From positions 1-56,007 of the forward strand of contig NZ_PJPV01000169.1 of the NCBI RefSeq assembly GCF_002864045.1: a stretch of 56,007 nucleotides of DNA, written 5' to 3'. The stretch is from Endozoicomonas acroporae. Its GTDB lineage: Bacteria; Pseudomonadota; Gammaproteobacteria; Pseudomonadales; Endozoicomonadaceae. Each line of letters opens with the position of its first letter. Position 1 is the stretch's first letter. The position numbers and the translations under genes were made by a program. This document shows positions 25,103 to 33,888 of the stretch, one piece after another. The notes beneath the pieces were generated by a model. It worked only from the letters and a program-made list of their open reading frames with translations, was not told the DNA's origin and did no database searches.

Positions 25103-26827
25103 TCACTGAACAGTGCAAACCCACTGCTGCCTCGCCGCATCGGTCAGCAGCTGCTGACAATGGATATTGCCATTTATTATGGCCACTTGCAGGGGAGGAT
25201 CGCCACAATCATCGGCCATATTGAGATCCGCGCCCCGGTCAATCAGTAGCTGCAGGTTCCCGGTATGGCCGCTCTGGGCCGCCAGGTGCAGTGGTGTACG
25301 GCCAAACTTATCGGTCGCATTGAGATTCGCCCCCTGGTCCAACAGTAGTTGCAGGACTGGCGTATGGCCAAGCCAGGCAGCCAGGTGCAGCGCGGTCTTG
25401 CCAGTCTTATCGGTTACATTGATTTCTTTTACCTTGTCCATCAGCAGTTGCACGATCCCGGCCTGGCCTTGCCAGGCGGCCAGGTGCAGCGCTGTCCTGC
25501 CAGACTCATCGGTTGCATTGAGCTTCCCATCCAATACCATCAGCTTTTTCAAGACCTCGGTACGACCCCACCAGGCGGCCAGATGCAGCGGTGTTTTGCC
25601 GGATTCGTCTGTGGCCCAGAGTTTCGCCCCGCAGGCTATCAGCAGATTCACGTTATCAATATGGCCTTGTATCGTGGCGAGATGCAGCGGCGTCATCCCG
25701 TTCTTATCGGTACTGTGGATATCCGCATGGTGAGCGATTAACAGTTGCACCACCTCGAGACGCCCCCAGTCAGCGGCCCGGTGCAATGGGGTTTGGCCAG
25801 AGATATCTTTGCTTTCCAGATCCGCCCCATGGTCTATCAGGTACAGCATCTTCTCCCTATTTCCCATGAAAGCGCTATAAACGACGGCATGGTGCAGAGG
25901 TGTGCACAGGGACTCATTAACGGCATTCACGTTCGCCTGGTGGGTAATCAGCAGTTGCAAGCACTCTATGCTACCTTCCGAGGGGCTCAGGGCAGAGTGG
26001 TGCAGAAGCGTCTTGCTGGACTGGTCAGCGGCATTGATGGCCACCCTGTTATCCTGCAGAAGCTGTCGCAGGTTATTGATGTAGCTTTTTTTCGCAGCCA
26101 GGTGCAGAGGGGTGAGACCCTCATCGTCGGCAACCATCGGGTCTGCACCGTAATCCAACAGCAGCTCCAGAAACTCACCATTATTATTTTCGACGGCCAG
26201 ATACAGGGGGGTAGAGCCGGTATTGTCCCTGCAATCAAGTTCCGGCCCATGCTGCAGCAACTCCCTCAGGCACTGGTCATGGCCTCCGGCAGTGGCCAGG
26301 TGCAGGGCCGTTTTGCCCTGGTGGTCGGCGGCATTGATATCGGCAGAATACTTGAGCAGAAGTTGCGTGAGTTCCGCCTGGCCTGCCTTGACAGCAACCT
26401 GTAACAGCCGGACACCCTGACCGGTCACGGCTTCACGAAAATCTTGCCGGGCAATGCCGGGTTCCTGCGCCAATAGTGTCTTGAACGTGTCCATATCCCC
26501 TCGGCAAGCTTGTCGGCAGGCACAAAGTGCCAGGGGTTCGCAATAGGGTGAGGTTTCAATTTTCCGGGCCCCGGCCAGACGCTCCAACGGCACTGCCGGT
26601 TTCCTGAAGGGCGGACATTGACAACAGTTGCGTTCTGCAATTTCATGTTCACGGCCCGGCCTGCATTCCAGGATTTCAGCAATGCACCCCAGGTGAACGG
26701 TGCGCCCGCAGCAATTAGTCCTGACCAGAGAGCGCCCGTCGAAATCACCGGTTGCTGAAGCATCGATGGTGTCTGCTGGACTGGTTTGCTGCGAGCAGTA
26801 CAGGGAGCATGGGCCGATAGTATTCAT
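25103..26827 (-). CDS. RING-like zinc motif plus ankyrin-repeat protein
   Basis: 574 residues from the ATG at 26827, preceded by AGGAAA; the frame extends 11 codons further. The N-terminus has a RING-like set C7-x3-C11, then C39/C40-GRTV-H45-LG-C48 followed by a hydrophobic helix (IAEILEC), and C68/C69-x-C71-P, similar in order and spacing to the RING in the 12756-14378 protein but with an atypical first pair. From about 100 to 565 there are some 13 ankyrin repeats, many near consensus (KTALHLAAWLGHTPVLQLLL, GMTPLHLATIQGHIDNVNLL). Expected role: protein binding, possibly as a host-directed ubiquitin ligase. No signal peptide, so secretion would need a type III or other dedicated system. High consensus conservation suggests recent repeat amplification. 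Confidence 0.85.
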   Translation of the reverse strand: MNTIGPCSLYCSQQTSPADTIDASATGDFDGRSLVRTNCCGRTVHLGCIAEILECRPGREHEIAERNCCQCPPFRKPAVPLERLAGARKIETSPYCEPLALCACRQACRGDMDTFKTLLAQEPGIARQDFREAVTGQGVRLLQVAVKAGQAELTQLLLKYSADINAADHQGKTALHLATAGGHDQCLRELLQHGPELDCRDNTGSTPLYLAVENNNGEFLELLLDYGADPMVADDEGLTPLHLAAKKSYINNLRQLLQDNRVAINAADQSSKTLLHHSALSPSEGSIECLQLLITHQANVNAVNESLCTPLHHAVVYSAFMGNREKMLYLIDHGADLESKDISGQTPLHRAADWGRLEVVQLLIAHHADIHSTDKNGMTPLHLATIQGHIDNVNLLIACGAKLWATDESGKTPLHLAAWWGRTEVLKKLMVLDGKLNATDESGRTALHLAAWQGQAGIVQLLMDKVKEINVTDKTGKTALHLAAWLGHTPVLQLLLDQGANLNATDKFGRTPLHLAAQSGHTGNLQLLIDRGADLNMADDCGDPPLQVAIINGNIHCQQLLTDAARQQWVCTVQ

Positions 26828-27248
26828 AGTGGTGTTTCCTGACTTTTCAGTTATCAGCACACTAAGGCATTAATGTTCAAGCTATTCTCAGCCAGCTTAT
26901 TCTAGGCATAAACCCGTCAACCAGTTCGCAAAAGTAGTAAAACTCTTTAATAAGACGCTTCTGAATGAGCAATCTGGGTGTCCTTTGATTCCAGAAAGTT
27001 ATCAAAACCAGAAAAAAGATGAATTTGAGTAATTTTCTATGAGCGACTAGGATAGGCATTTTTAGGGATAAGCTGAAATTTTTGATAAAAATACCAGGGT
27101 TTGTTGACGTATCGTTGCGGGCCTATCGGGAAGCGCAGTCTGGTTCACATTAAAGTGTCATGTGCGCGAATGAAATCGTAATAAAACTGCACATAAATCA
27201 AACAAAAAACAGTCTTTTTCTGTTTATTGCCGCAATGAGGGTGGTTCA
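26828..27248. other. Intergenic region upstream of leuC
   Basis: 421 bp between the divergent ankyrin and leuC genes. It contains a half-copy of palindrome D (about 27095-27120, TTGTTGACGTATCGTTGCG). I see no leucine-rich leader peptide with an attenuator in front of leuC. Minus-strand frame 26877-27059 is not supported by any feature. Confidence 0.4.
27095..27120. repeat. Half-copy of palindrome D
   Basis: Resembles one arm of the perfect palindrome at 46615-46671: TTGTTGACGTATCGTTGCG against CTGTTGACGTTTCGTTGCG. The second arm is missing. Confidence 0.55.
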
Positions 27249-28706
27249 ATGGCTGGCCAGGCTTTCGATGTGAAAAGCAGGGGTAAAACGCTTTATGACA
27301 AGTTGTGGGATGCCCACCTTGTGCTTCAGCGTGACGATGGATCCGCGTTGATTTATATCGACCGGCAGCTGCTCCATGAGGTGACATCACCACAGGCTTT
27401 TGAGGGGCTGAAGCTGGCTGGTCGCCAGCCATGGCGGCTGGATGCCAACCTCGCCACACCTGATCACAATGTACCCACTACGTTGAATGAACGCCAGCAC
27501 GGTATTGAAGGGATTGCCGATCCGGTCTCGAAAATCCAGGTCAAGACGCTGGATGACAACTGTGATCATTTTGGTATCACCCAGTTTGATATGCAGGATC
27601 AGCGCCAGGGCATTGTCCATGTGGTTGGCCCGGAGCAGGGCGCGACTCTGCCCGGCATGACCGTTGTCTGCGGTGACTCGCACACCTCAACCCACGGCGC
27701 TTTTGGTGCACTGGCCCACGGTATCGGAACCTCGGAAGTTGAGCATGTGCTGGCGACCCAGTGTCTTGTGGCCAAGAAGATGAAGAACATGCTGGTTCGG
27801 GTTGATGGTTCCCTGGGCACCGGAGTCACCTCGAAAGATGTGATCCTCGCCATTATCGGCCGCATCGGTACAGCGGGGGGGACCGGCTTTGCCATCGAGT
27901 TTGGGGGCTCCGTCATTCGTAATATGACCATGGAAGGGCGCATGACGCTCTGTAATATGGCCATTGAAGCCGGAGCCCGGGCGGGCATGGTGGCGGTTGA
28001 CCAGACCACCATTGACTATGTGCAGGGCAGGCCGTTTGCTCCGGTGGGAGAACAGTGGCAACAGGCGGTCAAGGTTTGGGAAACCCTTCATTCAGACAGT
28101 GATGCAGTGTTTGATCAAATCGTTGTGCTCAATGGCGATGAGATAAAGCCACAGGTCAGCTGGGGAACCTCCCCGGAGATGGTGTTGCCGGTGGATGCCC
28201 GGGTACCTTCCCCGGAGGATGCGCCGGATGAAACCCGTAAAGAGGGCTACGCCCGTGCCCTGGAGTATATGGGATTAACCGCTGGCCAGAAGATTACCGA
28301 CATTCCTGTTGATCGGGTGTTTATCGGCTCCTGTACCAATTCGCGCATTGAGGACTTGCGTGAGGCGGCAGCTGTCGTAAAGGGCAAGCAGGTGGCTGAC
28401 ACGGTTAAAGAGGCTCTTGTGGTGCCGGGCTCGGGTCTGGTCAAGGCCCAGGCGGAGGCAGAAGGGCTGGATAAGGTGTTTCTGGCCGCTGGCCTTGAGT
28501 GGCGTGAGCCTGGGTGTTCCATGTGTCTGGCCATGAATGCCGACAAGCTTGGGCAGGGCGAGCACTGTGCATCTACCTCTAACCGGAATTTTGAAGGTCG
28601 CCAGGGCTTTGGCGGGCGAACCCATCTGGTCAGTCCGGCCATGGCCGCTGCGGCGGCCATTGCGGGCCATTTTGTCGATGTCCGTCATCAGACATCCGTA
28701 GTGTAA
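27249..28706 (+). CDS. leuC: 3-isopropylmalate dehydratase large subunit LeuC
   Basis: 485 residues, slightly over the usual ~466 but with full family content. Aconitase-type [4Fe-4S] ligands are seen in VFIGSCTNSRIEDLR (about 358-372) and GCSMCLAMN (about 418-427), with GDSHTSTHGAFGALAHGIGTSE near 138-160. With LeuD it isomerises 2-isopropylmalate to 3-isopropylmalate in leucine biosynthesis. GAGGGTGG precedes the ATG. It is the first gene of leuC-leuD-leuB-asd (gaps 10, 14 and 69 bp); leuA is not in the window, as usual in pseudomonads and relatives. Confidence 0.97.
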   Translation: MAGQAFDVKSRGKTLYDKLWDAHLVLQRDDGSALIYIDRQLLHEVTSPQAFEGLKLAGRQPWRLDANLATPDHNVPTTLNERQHGIEGIADPVSKIQVKTLDDNCDHFGITQFDMQDQRQGIVHVVGPEQGATLPGMTVVCGDSHTSTHGAFGALAHGIGTSEVEHVLATQCLVAKKMKNMLVRVDGSLGTGVTSKDVILAIIGRIGTAGGTGFAIEFGGSVIRNMTMEGRMTLCNMAIEAGARAGMVAVDQTTIDYVQGRPFAPVGEQWQQAVKVWETLHSDSDAVFDQIVVLNGDEIKPQVSWGTSPEMVLPVDARVPSPEDAPDETRKEGYARALEYMGLTAGQKITDIPVDRVFIGSCTNSRIEDLREAAAVVKGKQVADTVKEALVVPGSGLVKAQAEAEGLDKVFLAAGLEWREPGCSMCLAMNADKLGQGEHCASTSNRNFEGRQGFGGRTHLVSPAMAAAAAIAGHFVDVRHQTSVV

Positions 28707-28716
28707 GGGGAGAATC

Positions 28717-29367
28717 ATGCAGGCTTTTACCGTTCATCAGGGTTTAGTGGCTCCCCTGGATCGTGCCAATGTGGATACGGACATGATCATCCCCAAGCAG
28801 TTTCTCAAGTCCATCAAACGCACCGGCTTTGGCGTCAATCTGTTTGATGAACTTCGCTATCAGGACGAAGGTTATCCGGGGCAGGATTGCACCAAACGTC
28901 CACTGAATCCAGAGTTTGTCCTGAATCAGCCCCGTTACCAGGGCGTGTCCATCCTGCTGGCCAGGCAGAATTTTGGCTGTGGTTCCAGCCGGGAACACGC
29001 CCCCTGGGCCCTGGATGATTTTGGTTTCCGCTGTGTGATCGCGCCGGGCTTTGCGGATATCTTTTACAACAACTGCTTTAAAAACGGCATTCTCCCCATC
29101 ACTCTGTCGGACGAGGTGGTAGAGCAGTTGTTCAAGGAAGTGGAAGCGAATGAAGGGTATCAGCTGACGGTGGATCTCCAGCGCGAAGTGGTGGTTAAGC
29201 CTGGTGGCACAGAGTTGCCATTCAGCATTGATGCATTTCGTCGTCACTGCCTGGTCAACGGTCTGGATGATATTGGCCTGACCTTGCAGGATGCGGATCA
29301 GATCCGCCATTTCGAACAGCGTTATAAAGCAGATAACCCCTGGCTGTTCGCCAGAAAAAATAATTAA
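28717..29367 (+). CDS. leuD: 3-isopropylmalate dehydratase small subunit LeuD
   Basis: 216 residues, normal length. It starts with the swivelling-domain signature (VAPLDRANVDTDMIIPKQFL) and carries the substrate loop LARQNFGCGSSREHAPWAL (about 83-101). It forms the heterodimeric isomerase with LeuC, encoded 10 bp upstream; AAGGGGAG lies ahead of the ATG, which suggests efficient translation within the operon. Confidence 0.97.
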   Translation: MQAFTVHQGLVAPLDRANVDTDMIIPKQFLKSIKRTGFGVNLFDELRYQDEGYPGQDCTKRPLNPEFVLNQPRYQGVSILLARQNFGCGSSREHAPWALDDFGFRCVIAPGFADIFYNNCFKNGILPITLSDEVVEQLFKEVEANEGYQLTVDLQREVVVKPGGTELPFSIDAFRRHCLVNGLDDIGLTLQDADQIRHFEQRYKADNPWLFARKNN

Positions 29368-29381
29368 CAGCGGAGCTTTTC

Positions 29382-30500
29382 ATGAGCAAGCAGATGTTAT
29401 GTCTTCCAGGTGATGGCATCGGCCCTGAGATTATGGCTGAGGCCCTGAAAGCACTGGATGCGGCCAAACTGCGTTTTGGGCTCGATATTGAAATCAGTCA
29501 TGGTCTGGTGGGCGGTGCGGCCATTGATCAATATGGTGTTCCGCTGAGTGATGAAACCCTGGCGCTGGCCAGGAACGCCGATGCGATCCTGTTCGGTTCG
29601 GTGGGTGGTCCGAAGTGGGATGATCAACCCATGGCGAACCGTCCTGAAAAAGGGCTGTTGCAACTTCGCGCTGAACTGGACCTTTTTGCCAACCTTCGTC
29701 CGGCCATTCTTTTCCCGCAACTGGCCGAAGCTTCCAGTTTGAAGCCTGAGCTGGTGGCTGGTCTGGATATTCTTATTGTGCGGGAGCTGACCGGGGGTAT
29801 CTATTTTGGTGAGCCCCGTGGCGTCCGTACCCTGGGAAATGGCGAACGGGAAGGCTATAACACCTACGTTTATCGGGAGTCTGAAATCCGTCGTATCGCC
29901 AAGGTGGCTTTTGAGGCAGCCCGGAAGCGCGGTGGACGACTCTGTTCGGTGGACAAGTCCAACGTGCTTGAAGTGACCGGTCTATGGCGGGAGGTGGTTA
30001 TTGCCGAGTCTGCCGGTTACAACGATGTTGAGCTGAGCCATATGTACGTTGATAATGCCGCCATGCAGCTGGTTCGGGCTCCGAAACAGTTTGATGTGAT
30101 GGTGACCGGTAATATGTTCGGTGACATCCTCAGCGACTGTGCGGCAATGTTGACCGGCTCGATTGGTATGTTGCCATCAGCCTCCCTGAACGAAAAGAAC
30201 CAGGGAATGTATGAGCCGGTGCATGGTTCGGCACCGGATATCGCCGGGGAGAACAAGGCGAACCCTCTGGCGCAGATTTTGTCGCTGGCGATGTTGCTTC
30301 GCTATTCATTGGCTGATGGCTCTTCATTGGCTGATGGCTCCTCATTGGCCGAAGTTGCCGCAGCGGATGCCATTGAAAAAGCGGTCAGCGATGTTCTGGA
30401 TAAAGGCTATCGTACCTGGGATATCGCCTCTGAAGGTTGTCAGTTGGTGGGCACCGCTGCAATGGGTGATGCGGTTGTTGACTGTTTGTTAAATGCATAA
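29382..30500 (+). CDS. leuB: 3-isopropylmalate dehydrogenase LeuB
   Basis: 372 residues. Characteristic segments: LPGDGIGPEIMAEALK, GSVGGPKWDD, LRAELDLFANLRP, RELTGGIYFGEPRG, the catalytic Lys/Asp region SVDKSNVLE and SHMYVDNAAMQL, and the NAD-binding EPVHGSAPDIAG. It oxidises and decarboxylates 3-isopropylmalate to 2-oxoisocaproate. Odd feature: where E. coli has a short loop after MLLRYSL, this protein has a 12-18-residue insertion of SLADGS repeated, encoded by an 18-bp tandem repeat (30306-30353), on the surface before the C-terminal helix. Confidence 0.97.
   Translation: MSKQMLCLPGDGIGPEIMAEALKALDAAKLRFGLDIEISHGLVGGAAIDQYGVPLSDETLALARNADAILFGSVGGPKWDDQPMANRPEKGLLQLRAELDLFANLRPAILFPQLAEASSLKPELVAGLDILIVRELTGGIYFGEPRGVRTLGNGEREGYNTYVYRESEIRRIAKVAFEAARKRGGRLCSVDKSNVLEVTGLWREVVIAESAGYNDVELSHMYVDNAAMQLVRAPKQFDVMVTGNMFGDILSDCAAMLTGSIGMLPSASLNEKNQGMYEPVHGSAPDIAGENKANPLAQILSLAMLLRYSLADGSSLADGSSLAEVAAADAIEKAVSDVLDKGYRTWDIASEGCQLVGTAAMGDAVVDCLLNA
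30306..30353 (+). repeat. 18-bp in-frame tandem repeat inside leuB
   Basis: Two nearly identical 18-bp units (30306-30323 and 30324-30341, differing at the last base) plus a degenerate third, encoding SLADGS-SLADGS-SLAEVA. In-frame slippage could change the copy number without breaking LeuB. Confidence 0.8.
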
Positions 30501-30569
30501 CAAATATATAATGTTGGCGGCTTCTGTTGTCTGTTTTGAGCAGGGGCCGTTTTTTCGGGGGAGCGCAGT

Positions 30570-31691
30570 ATGAAAAAAGTAGGTTTTGTTGGCTGGCGAG
30601 GCATGGTGGGCTCCGTATTAATGGAGCGTATGCAGGAAGAAAACGACTTTGCCCGTTTACAGGGCCAGGGTGTCGAGCCGGTCTTCTTCACCACCTCGCA
30701 ACTGGGTCAGCCCGGACCCGATGTTGGTGTGCCTGTGGGCGCCCTTCAGAATGCCCATGATATAGACGCTCTCAGAGAAATGGACGTTATTATTTCCTGC
30801 CAGGGTGGCGATTATACCGGCAAAGTCTTCCGGCCATTGCGTGACAGTGGCTGGCAGGGATACTGGATTGATGCCGCTTCCTCTCTGCGGATGAACGACG
30901 ATGCTGTGATTATTCTTGATCCCGTCAACCGTGCTGTGATTGACCGTGCGCTGAATGACGGTGTTAAAAATTTTATCGGTGGTAACTGCACGGTTTCCCT
31001 GATGTTGATGGCCATCGGCGGGCTCTTTCAGCACAATGCCGTGGAGTGGGTCAGTGCCATGACCTATCAGGCAGCCAGTGGTGCCGGTGCCAGAAACATG
31101 CGTGAGCTGATCAGCCAGATGGGCTCTATCCAGGGCAATGTTGCTGCCGAGCTGGCTGACCCGGCCAGTGCCATTCTGGATATTGATCGTAAGACCTCTT
31201 CCTTATTAAGAAGTGCTGATCTTCCGCAGAGTGAGTTTGGTGTGCCACTGGCAGGCAGCCTGATTCCTTACATTGATAAAGAGCTGGAGAATGGCCAGAG
31301 CCGCGAAGAGTGGAAGGCTCAGTCTGAGACCAACAAGATTCTCGGGCTCCAGGCTGCACCGGTTCCTGTGGATGGTATCTGTGTTCGCATTGGTGCCATG
31401 CGCTGTCACAGTCAGGCATTGACCATCAAACTGCGTAACGATATTCCCATGGCGGATATTGAGGCGATGATTGCCGGTGCCAATGACTGGGTATCCGTGG
31501 TTCCAAACCACCGGGAAGAGACCATGCATCAGTTGACACCCGCAGCGGTCACTGGTCGTCTGGATATTCCGGTGGGCCGCCTGCGTAAATTGAATATGGG
31601 ACCTGACTATCTGACGGCATTTACTGTGGGTGATCAGCTGTTGTGGGGAGCGGCAGAACCACTGCGTCGTATGTTGACCATATTGCTCTGA
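30570..31691 (+). CDS. asd: Aspartate-semialdehyde dehydrogenase Asd
   Basis: 373 residues, the gammaproteobacterial long form. N-terminal Rossmann start KKVGFVGWRGMVGSVLMERM, active-site cysteine in FIGGNCTVSLML (about 130-141), catalytic His in GAMRCHSQAL (about 270-279) and QAASGAGARNMREL. It makes L-aspartate semialdehyde from aspartyl phosphate with NADPH, feeding lysine/peptidoglycan, threonine and methionine. GGGGGAGCG precedes the ATG. It follows leuB as in pseudomonads. Confidence 0.97.
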   Translation: MKKVGFVGWRGMVGSVLMERMQEENDFARLQGQGVEPVFFTTSQLGQPGPDVGVPVGALQNAHDIDALREMDVIISCQGGDYTGKVFRPLRDSGWQGYWIDAASSLRMNDDAVIILDPVNRAVIDRALNDGVKNFIGGNCTVSLMLMAIGGLFQHNAVEWVSAMTYQAASGAGARNMRELISQMGSIQGNVAAELADPASAILDIDRKTSSLLRSADLPQSEFGVPLAGSLIPYIDKELENGQSREEWKAQSETNKILGLQAAPVPVDGICVRIGAMRCHSQALTIKLRNDIPMADIEAMIAGANDWVSVVPNHREETMHQLTPAAVTGRLDIPVGRLRKLNMGPDYLTAFTVGDQLLWGAAEPLRRMLTILL

Positions 31692-31743
31692 GTGTCTGCT
31701 CTTGTATTGAAATAGCGTTCTATAGACAACAGAGGTTTCATAC

Positions 31744-31915
31744 TAGTACATGGTTTCAATGAGTTTGACGTGTTCGATCTCCGTTCAACCTGAGCGGAGT
31801 CGAAGGGGGCTTGGCACGATCTATCAGAGTCCGGAGTTTCCGCCCTTCGACAGGCTCAGGACGAACGGAGTGCTGAGGCACGACAACCCATCAAACTCAT
31901 TGAAACCATGTACTA
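31744..31915. repeat. Long inverted repeat family B, copy 1
   Basis: 172 bp with perfect 24-bp terminal inverted repeats (31744-31767 and 31892-31915, core GGTTTCAATGAGTTTG / CAAACTCATTGAAACC). The interior carries the palindrome around CCTGAGCGGAGTCGAAGGG and CCCTTCGACAGGCTCAGG. Copies 2 and 3 are at 43342-43518 and 51328-51503. No coding capacity; MITE-like. Confidence 0.88.
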
Positions 31916-31931
31916 AAAGACATGAAGCATT

Positions 31932-32070
31932 CCCGTTACGTAACTGTTCGCTGAAACCTTATTGACCCTTGATTACCAAGGGCTACAAGCACCTGTACTT
32001 AAGTTCAATATGGCCGCAGCCCCTGGTAATCGCGAACATTGGATGGGATCACCAAACAGTTACCCCGTTA
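31932..32070. repeat. Imperfect inverted repeat E
   Basis: Outer arms GTAACTGTT (31940-31948) and AACAGTTAC (32055-32063), inner arms GATTACCAAGGGCT (31971-31984) and AGCCCCTGGTAATC (32018-32031), loop of about 33 bases. It sits between family B copy 1 and the thioesterase gene, so 31692-32116 is filled by two adjacent repeats and no gene. Confidence 0.6.
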
Positions 32071-32116
32071 CTTCGTGTCTTACTGCCTCTGTATAAATAA
32101 TCAGAAAAAATGAATT

Positions 32117-32578
32117 ATGTTAACGGAACAACAGCTAACAGACTTTGCCAGCAACTTTGTCAAAGTCATTCCCCACTGCCTGCATTTGAATATGTCATTG
32201 GTCAAAGCGGATCGTAACGGCATTGAACTGGAAATGCCCTACGACAACCGGCTGATAGGGAACCCGGAAACCGGCGTTATTCACTCTGGTGCCATTACCA
32301 CCCTGATGGACTCCTGTTGCGGCATTTCCGTGTACACCCGTATGGAGCAGCTGGAAGCCTGCCCGACACTGGATCTGCGTATTGACCATATGACCACCGC
32401 TCAGCCCGGTAAGCCGGTCCGGGCATTTGCCGAGGCTTATCATATAACCCGTTCCATGGTTTTTACCCGCGGTGTTGCCTACCAGGAACACCGTGATCAA
32501 CCCATTGCCCATGCCGTAGGCACCTTTATGCGAATAGGACAACACTCCATGAAGCCAGTGCAGGAGCATATGCAATGA
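32117..32578 (+). CDS. PaaI-type hot-dog thioesterase
   Basis: 153 residues, single hot-dog domain. Family pattern: polar loop NRLIGNPETGVIHSGAITTLMDSCCGISV (split here over residues 45-73) with the HSGAITTLMD motif that binds substrate and catalyses thioester hydrolysis, followed by TLDLRIDHMTTAQPGKPVRAFAE. It cleaves acyl- or aryl-CoA thioesters; the precise substrate is unknown. In many marine gammaproteobacteria two such genes are tandem; here only one is complete, followed by a 43-codon frame that overlaps its stop (ATGA). Confidence 0.85.
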   Translation: MLTEQQLTDFASNFVKVIPHCLHLNMSLVKADRNGIELEMPYDNRLIGNPETGVIHSGAITTLMDSCCGISVYTRMEQLEACPTLDLRIDHMTTAQPGKPVRAFAEAYHITRSMVFTRGVAYQEHRDQPIAHAVGTFMRIGQHSMKPVQEHMQ

Positions 32579-32706
32579 AGGACCAGATCGAACAACCGCC
32601 CGGGGGCATTTCAAACTTTCCAGGGGAACGGCCTGAAACTGCTTGCCTGATATCAACGCCCTGTATAAAGTCGATGGTTTTTTATCATTTATGTGGTGCT
32701 GGCTGA
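32575..32706 (+). CDS. Possible small translationally coupled ORF (43 aa)
   Basis: The ATG overlaps the stop of the thioesterase gene as ATGA and the frame runs to TGA at 32704-32706. The product (start MKDQIEQPPGG) is unrecognised. The overlap looks meaningful, yet the composition is not distinctive; it may be the remnant of a second thioesterase gene that often follows in relatives. Otherwise 32579-32757 has no feature. Confidence 0.25.
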   Translation: MKDQIEQPPGGISNFPGERPETACLISTPCIKSMVFYHLCGAG

Positions 32707-32757
32707 CACAAGGTCAACGATGCCCATACTTTCTCTGGCTTGCGGGGCCTTTTATCC

Positions 32758-33777
32758 ATGAACCGAACATACAATATTGCTATTTACGCTGCCGACACAC
32801 TGGCTGGTGAAACTCTGGTTCGGCAACTGGAAGAATCACTGTTTGATGGTAAGCCGCTACCGGTAATGAGCCTTTATCCGCTCGTGGAGTCTGCACAGGC
32901 TTCAGGTTCCGTTGAGTTTCATGGCGAAACACTGGAATTTATTCCCGCTGATGAAGCCGACTTTTCCGCCACTGATTTTCTGGTGATGCCCGCCGGGTGT
33001 CAGCGAAATGCCCAGTTGATGACCCGGGCAGTTGAGAGTGGCTGTGTTATTATTGATGCGGCAAAGGGGGCTGCATCCCAGGGTTATACCGTGCCGGTGA
33101 TGGTTGACTTGAACAGGCATTTTATCGAAGAGGCGATAGATAACCGTTACTTTGCCGTACCCGGATCTGCTGTTGCCTGCTTACTCCCTCTGCTGCAAAA
33201 GCTGCACCAACGGTTTACTCTCAGCCGGATCAATCTGGTGGTTATGCAGCCGGTGGCGGCCCTTGGTAAAAAGGGTGTCGATGCCCTGCGTAGGCAAACC
33301 ATTGAGCTGCTGAATGGCAAGCCGACAGAGCATGGTGATTTTTCCGCTCGCCTGGCCTATAACCTGATTCCGGAAGTTGATGCCGAAGAGGGTGAGAAAA
33401 TCGGCAATGAAGCCGATATGCGCAATGAGCTGCTGGTGGCTTTGGGAGAGGAGTTGGACATCCGTGTGACCTGCATCACAGCCCCGGTATTTTTCGGTGA
33501 CAGTTATGTTGTTGATCTGGATACTGTCCAACCGGTTGATTTTCAGGAAATACAGTCTTTACTATCAGAACTCCCTGAAATAGTAGCGGCTGATGACCTT
33601 GGCATGCCTACCCTTGAAGACGCTGCGGGAAGTGATCAGTTGCATATTGGCAAACTCCGGCAGCAATCAGATTATGCAACCGACTTGAGTTTCTGGATGG
33701 TGGCCGATAGCTTCAAGAGAAGTGCTGTTCATGCTGTTGAATTGATTGGGTTATTGATAAAAGACTTTGCTAAGTGA
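32758..33777 (+). CDS. usg: Asd-like protein Usg (probably non-catalytic)
   Basis: 339 residues from the ATG at 32758; a TTG at 32740 would add six. It has an aspartate-semialdehyde-dehydrogenase fold: N-terminal Rossmann NIAIYAADTLAGETLVRQLEE and the dimerisation domain. In place of the NC[ST] active-site motif it has PGSAVACLLPLL, so the catalytic cysteine is displaced or missing and dehydrogenase activity is unlikely. This is the usg-1/asd2 gene that lies between asd and fimV in pseudomonads; the role is unknown. Position and sequence support the call. It is 111 bp upstream of fimV. Confidence 0.85.
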   Translation: MNRTYNIAIYAADTLAGETLVRQLEESLFDGKPLPVMSLYPLVESAQASGSVEFHGETLEFIPADEADFSATDFLVMPAGCQRNAQLMTRAVESGCVIIDAAKGAASQGYTVPVMVDLNRHFIEEAIDNRYFAVPGSAVACLLPLLQKLHQRFTLSRINLVVMQPVAALGKKGVDALRRQTIELLNGKPTEHGDFSARLAYNLIPEVDAEEGEKIGNEADMRNELLVALGEELDIRVTCITAPVFFGDSYVVDLDTVQPVDFQEIQSLLSELPEIVAADDLGMPTLEDAAGSDQLHIGKLRQQSDYATDLSFWMVADSFKRSAVHAVELIGLLIKDFAK

Positions 33778-33888
33778 TAACTTAGTTTAACTGCTTGGGG
33801 TTCCTCGCTGTATCGAGAAAGGGGGGCTGCTTTCTTTACAGCTGAAGGCAGAAGGGGCTCAAACAGTCTACGCATAAAACAAGGATTC

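Noticed and set aside
25745..26404. 219-codon plus-strand frame opposite the ankyrin gene
   Set aside because: Antisense to near-identical ankyrin repeats; open only because of repeated codon use.
27060..27248. Leucine attenuator or riboswitch upstream of leuC
   Set aside because: No Leu-codon-rich leader peptide and no convincing terminator/antiterminator pair was found.
31750..31965. 71-codon frame
   Set aside because: Spans family B repeat copy 1; no conserved protein.
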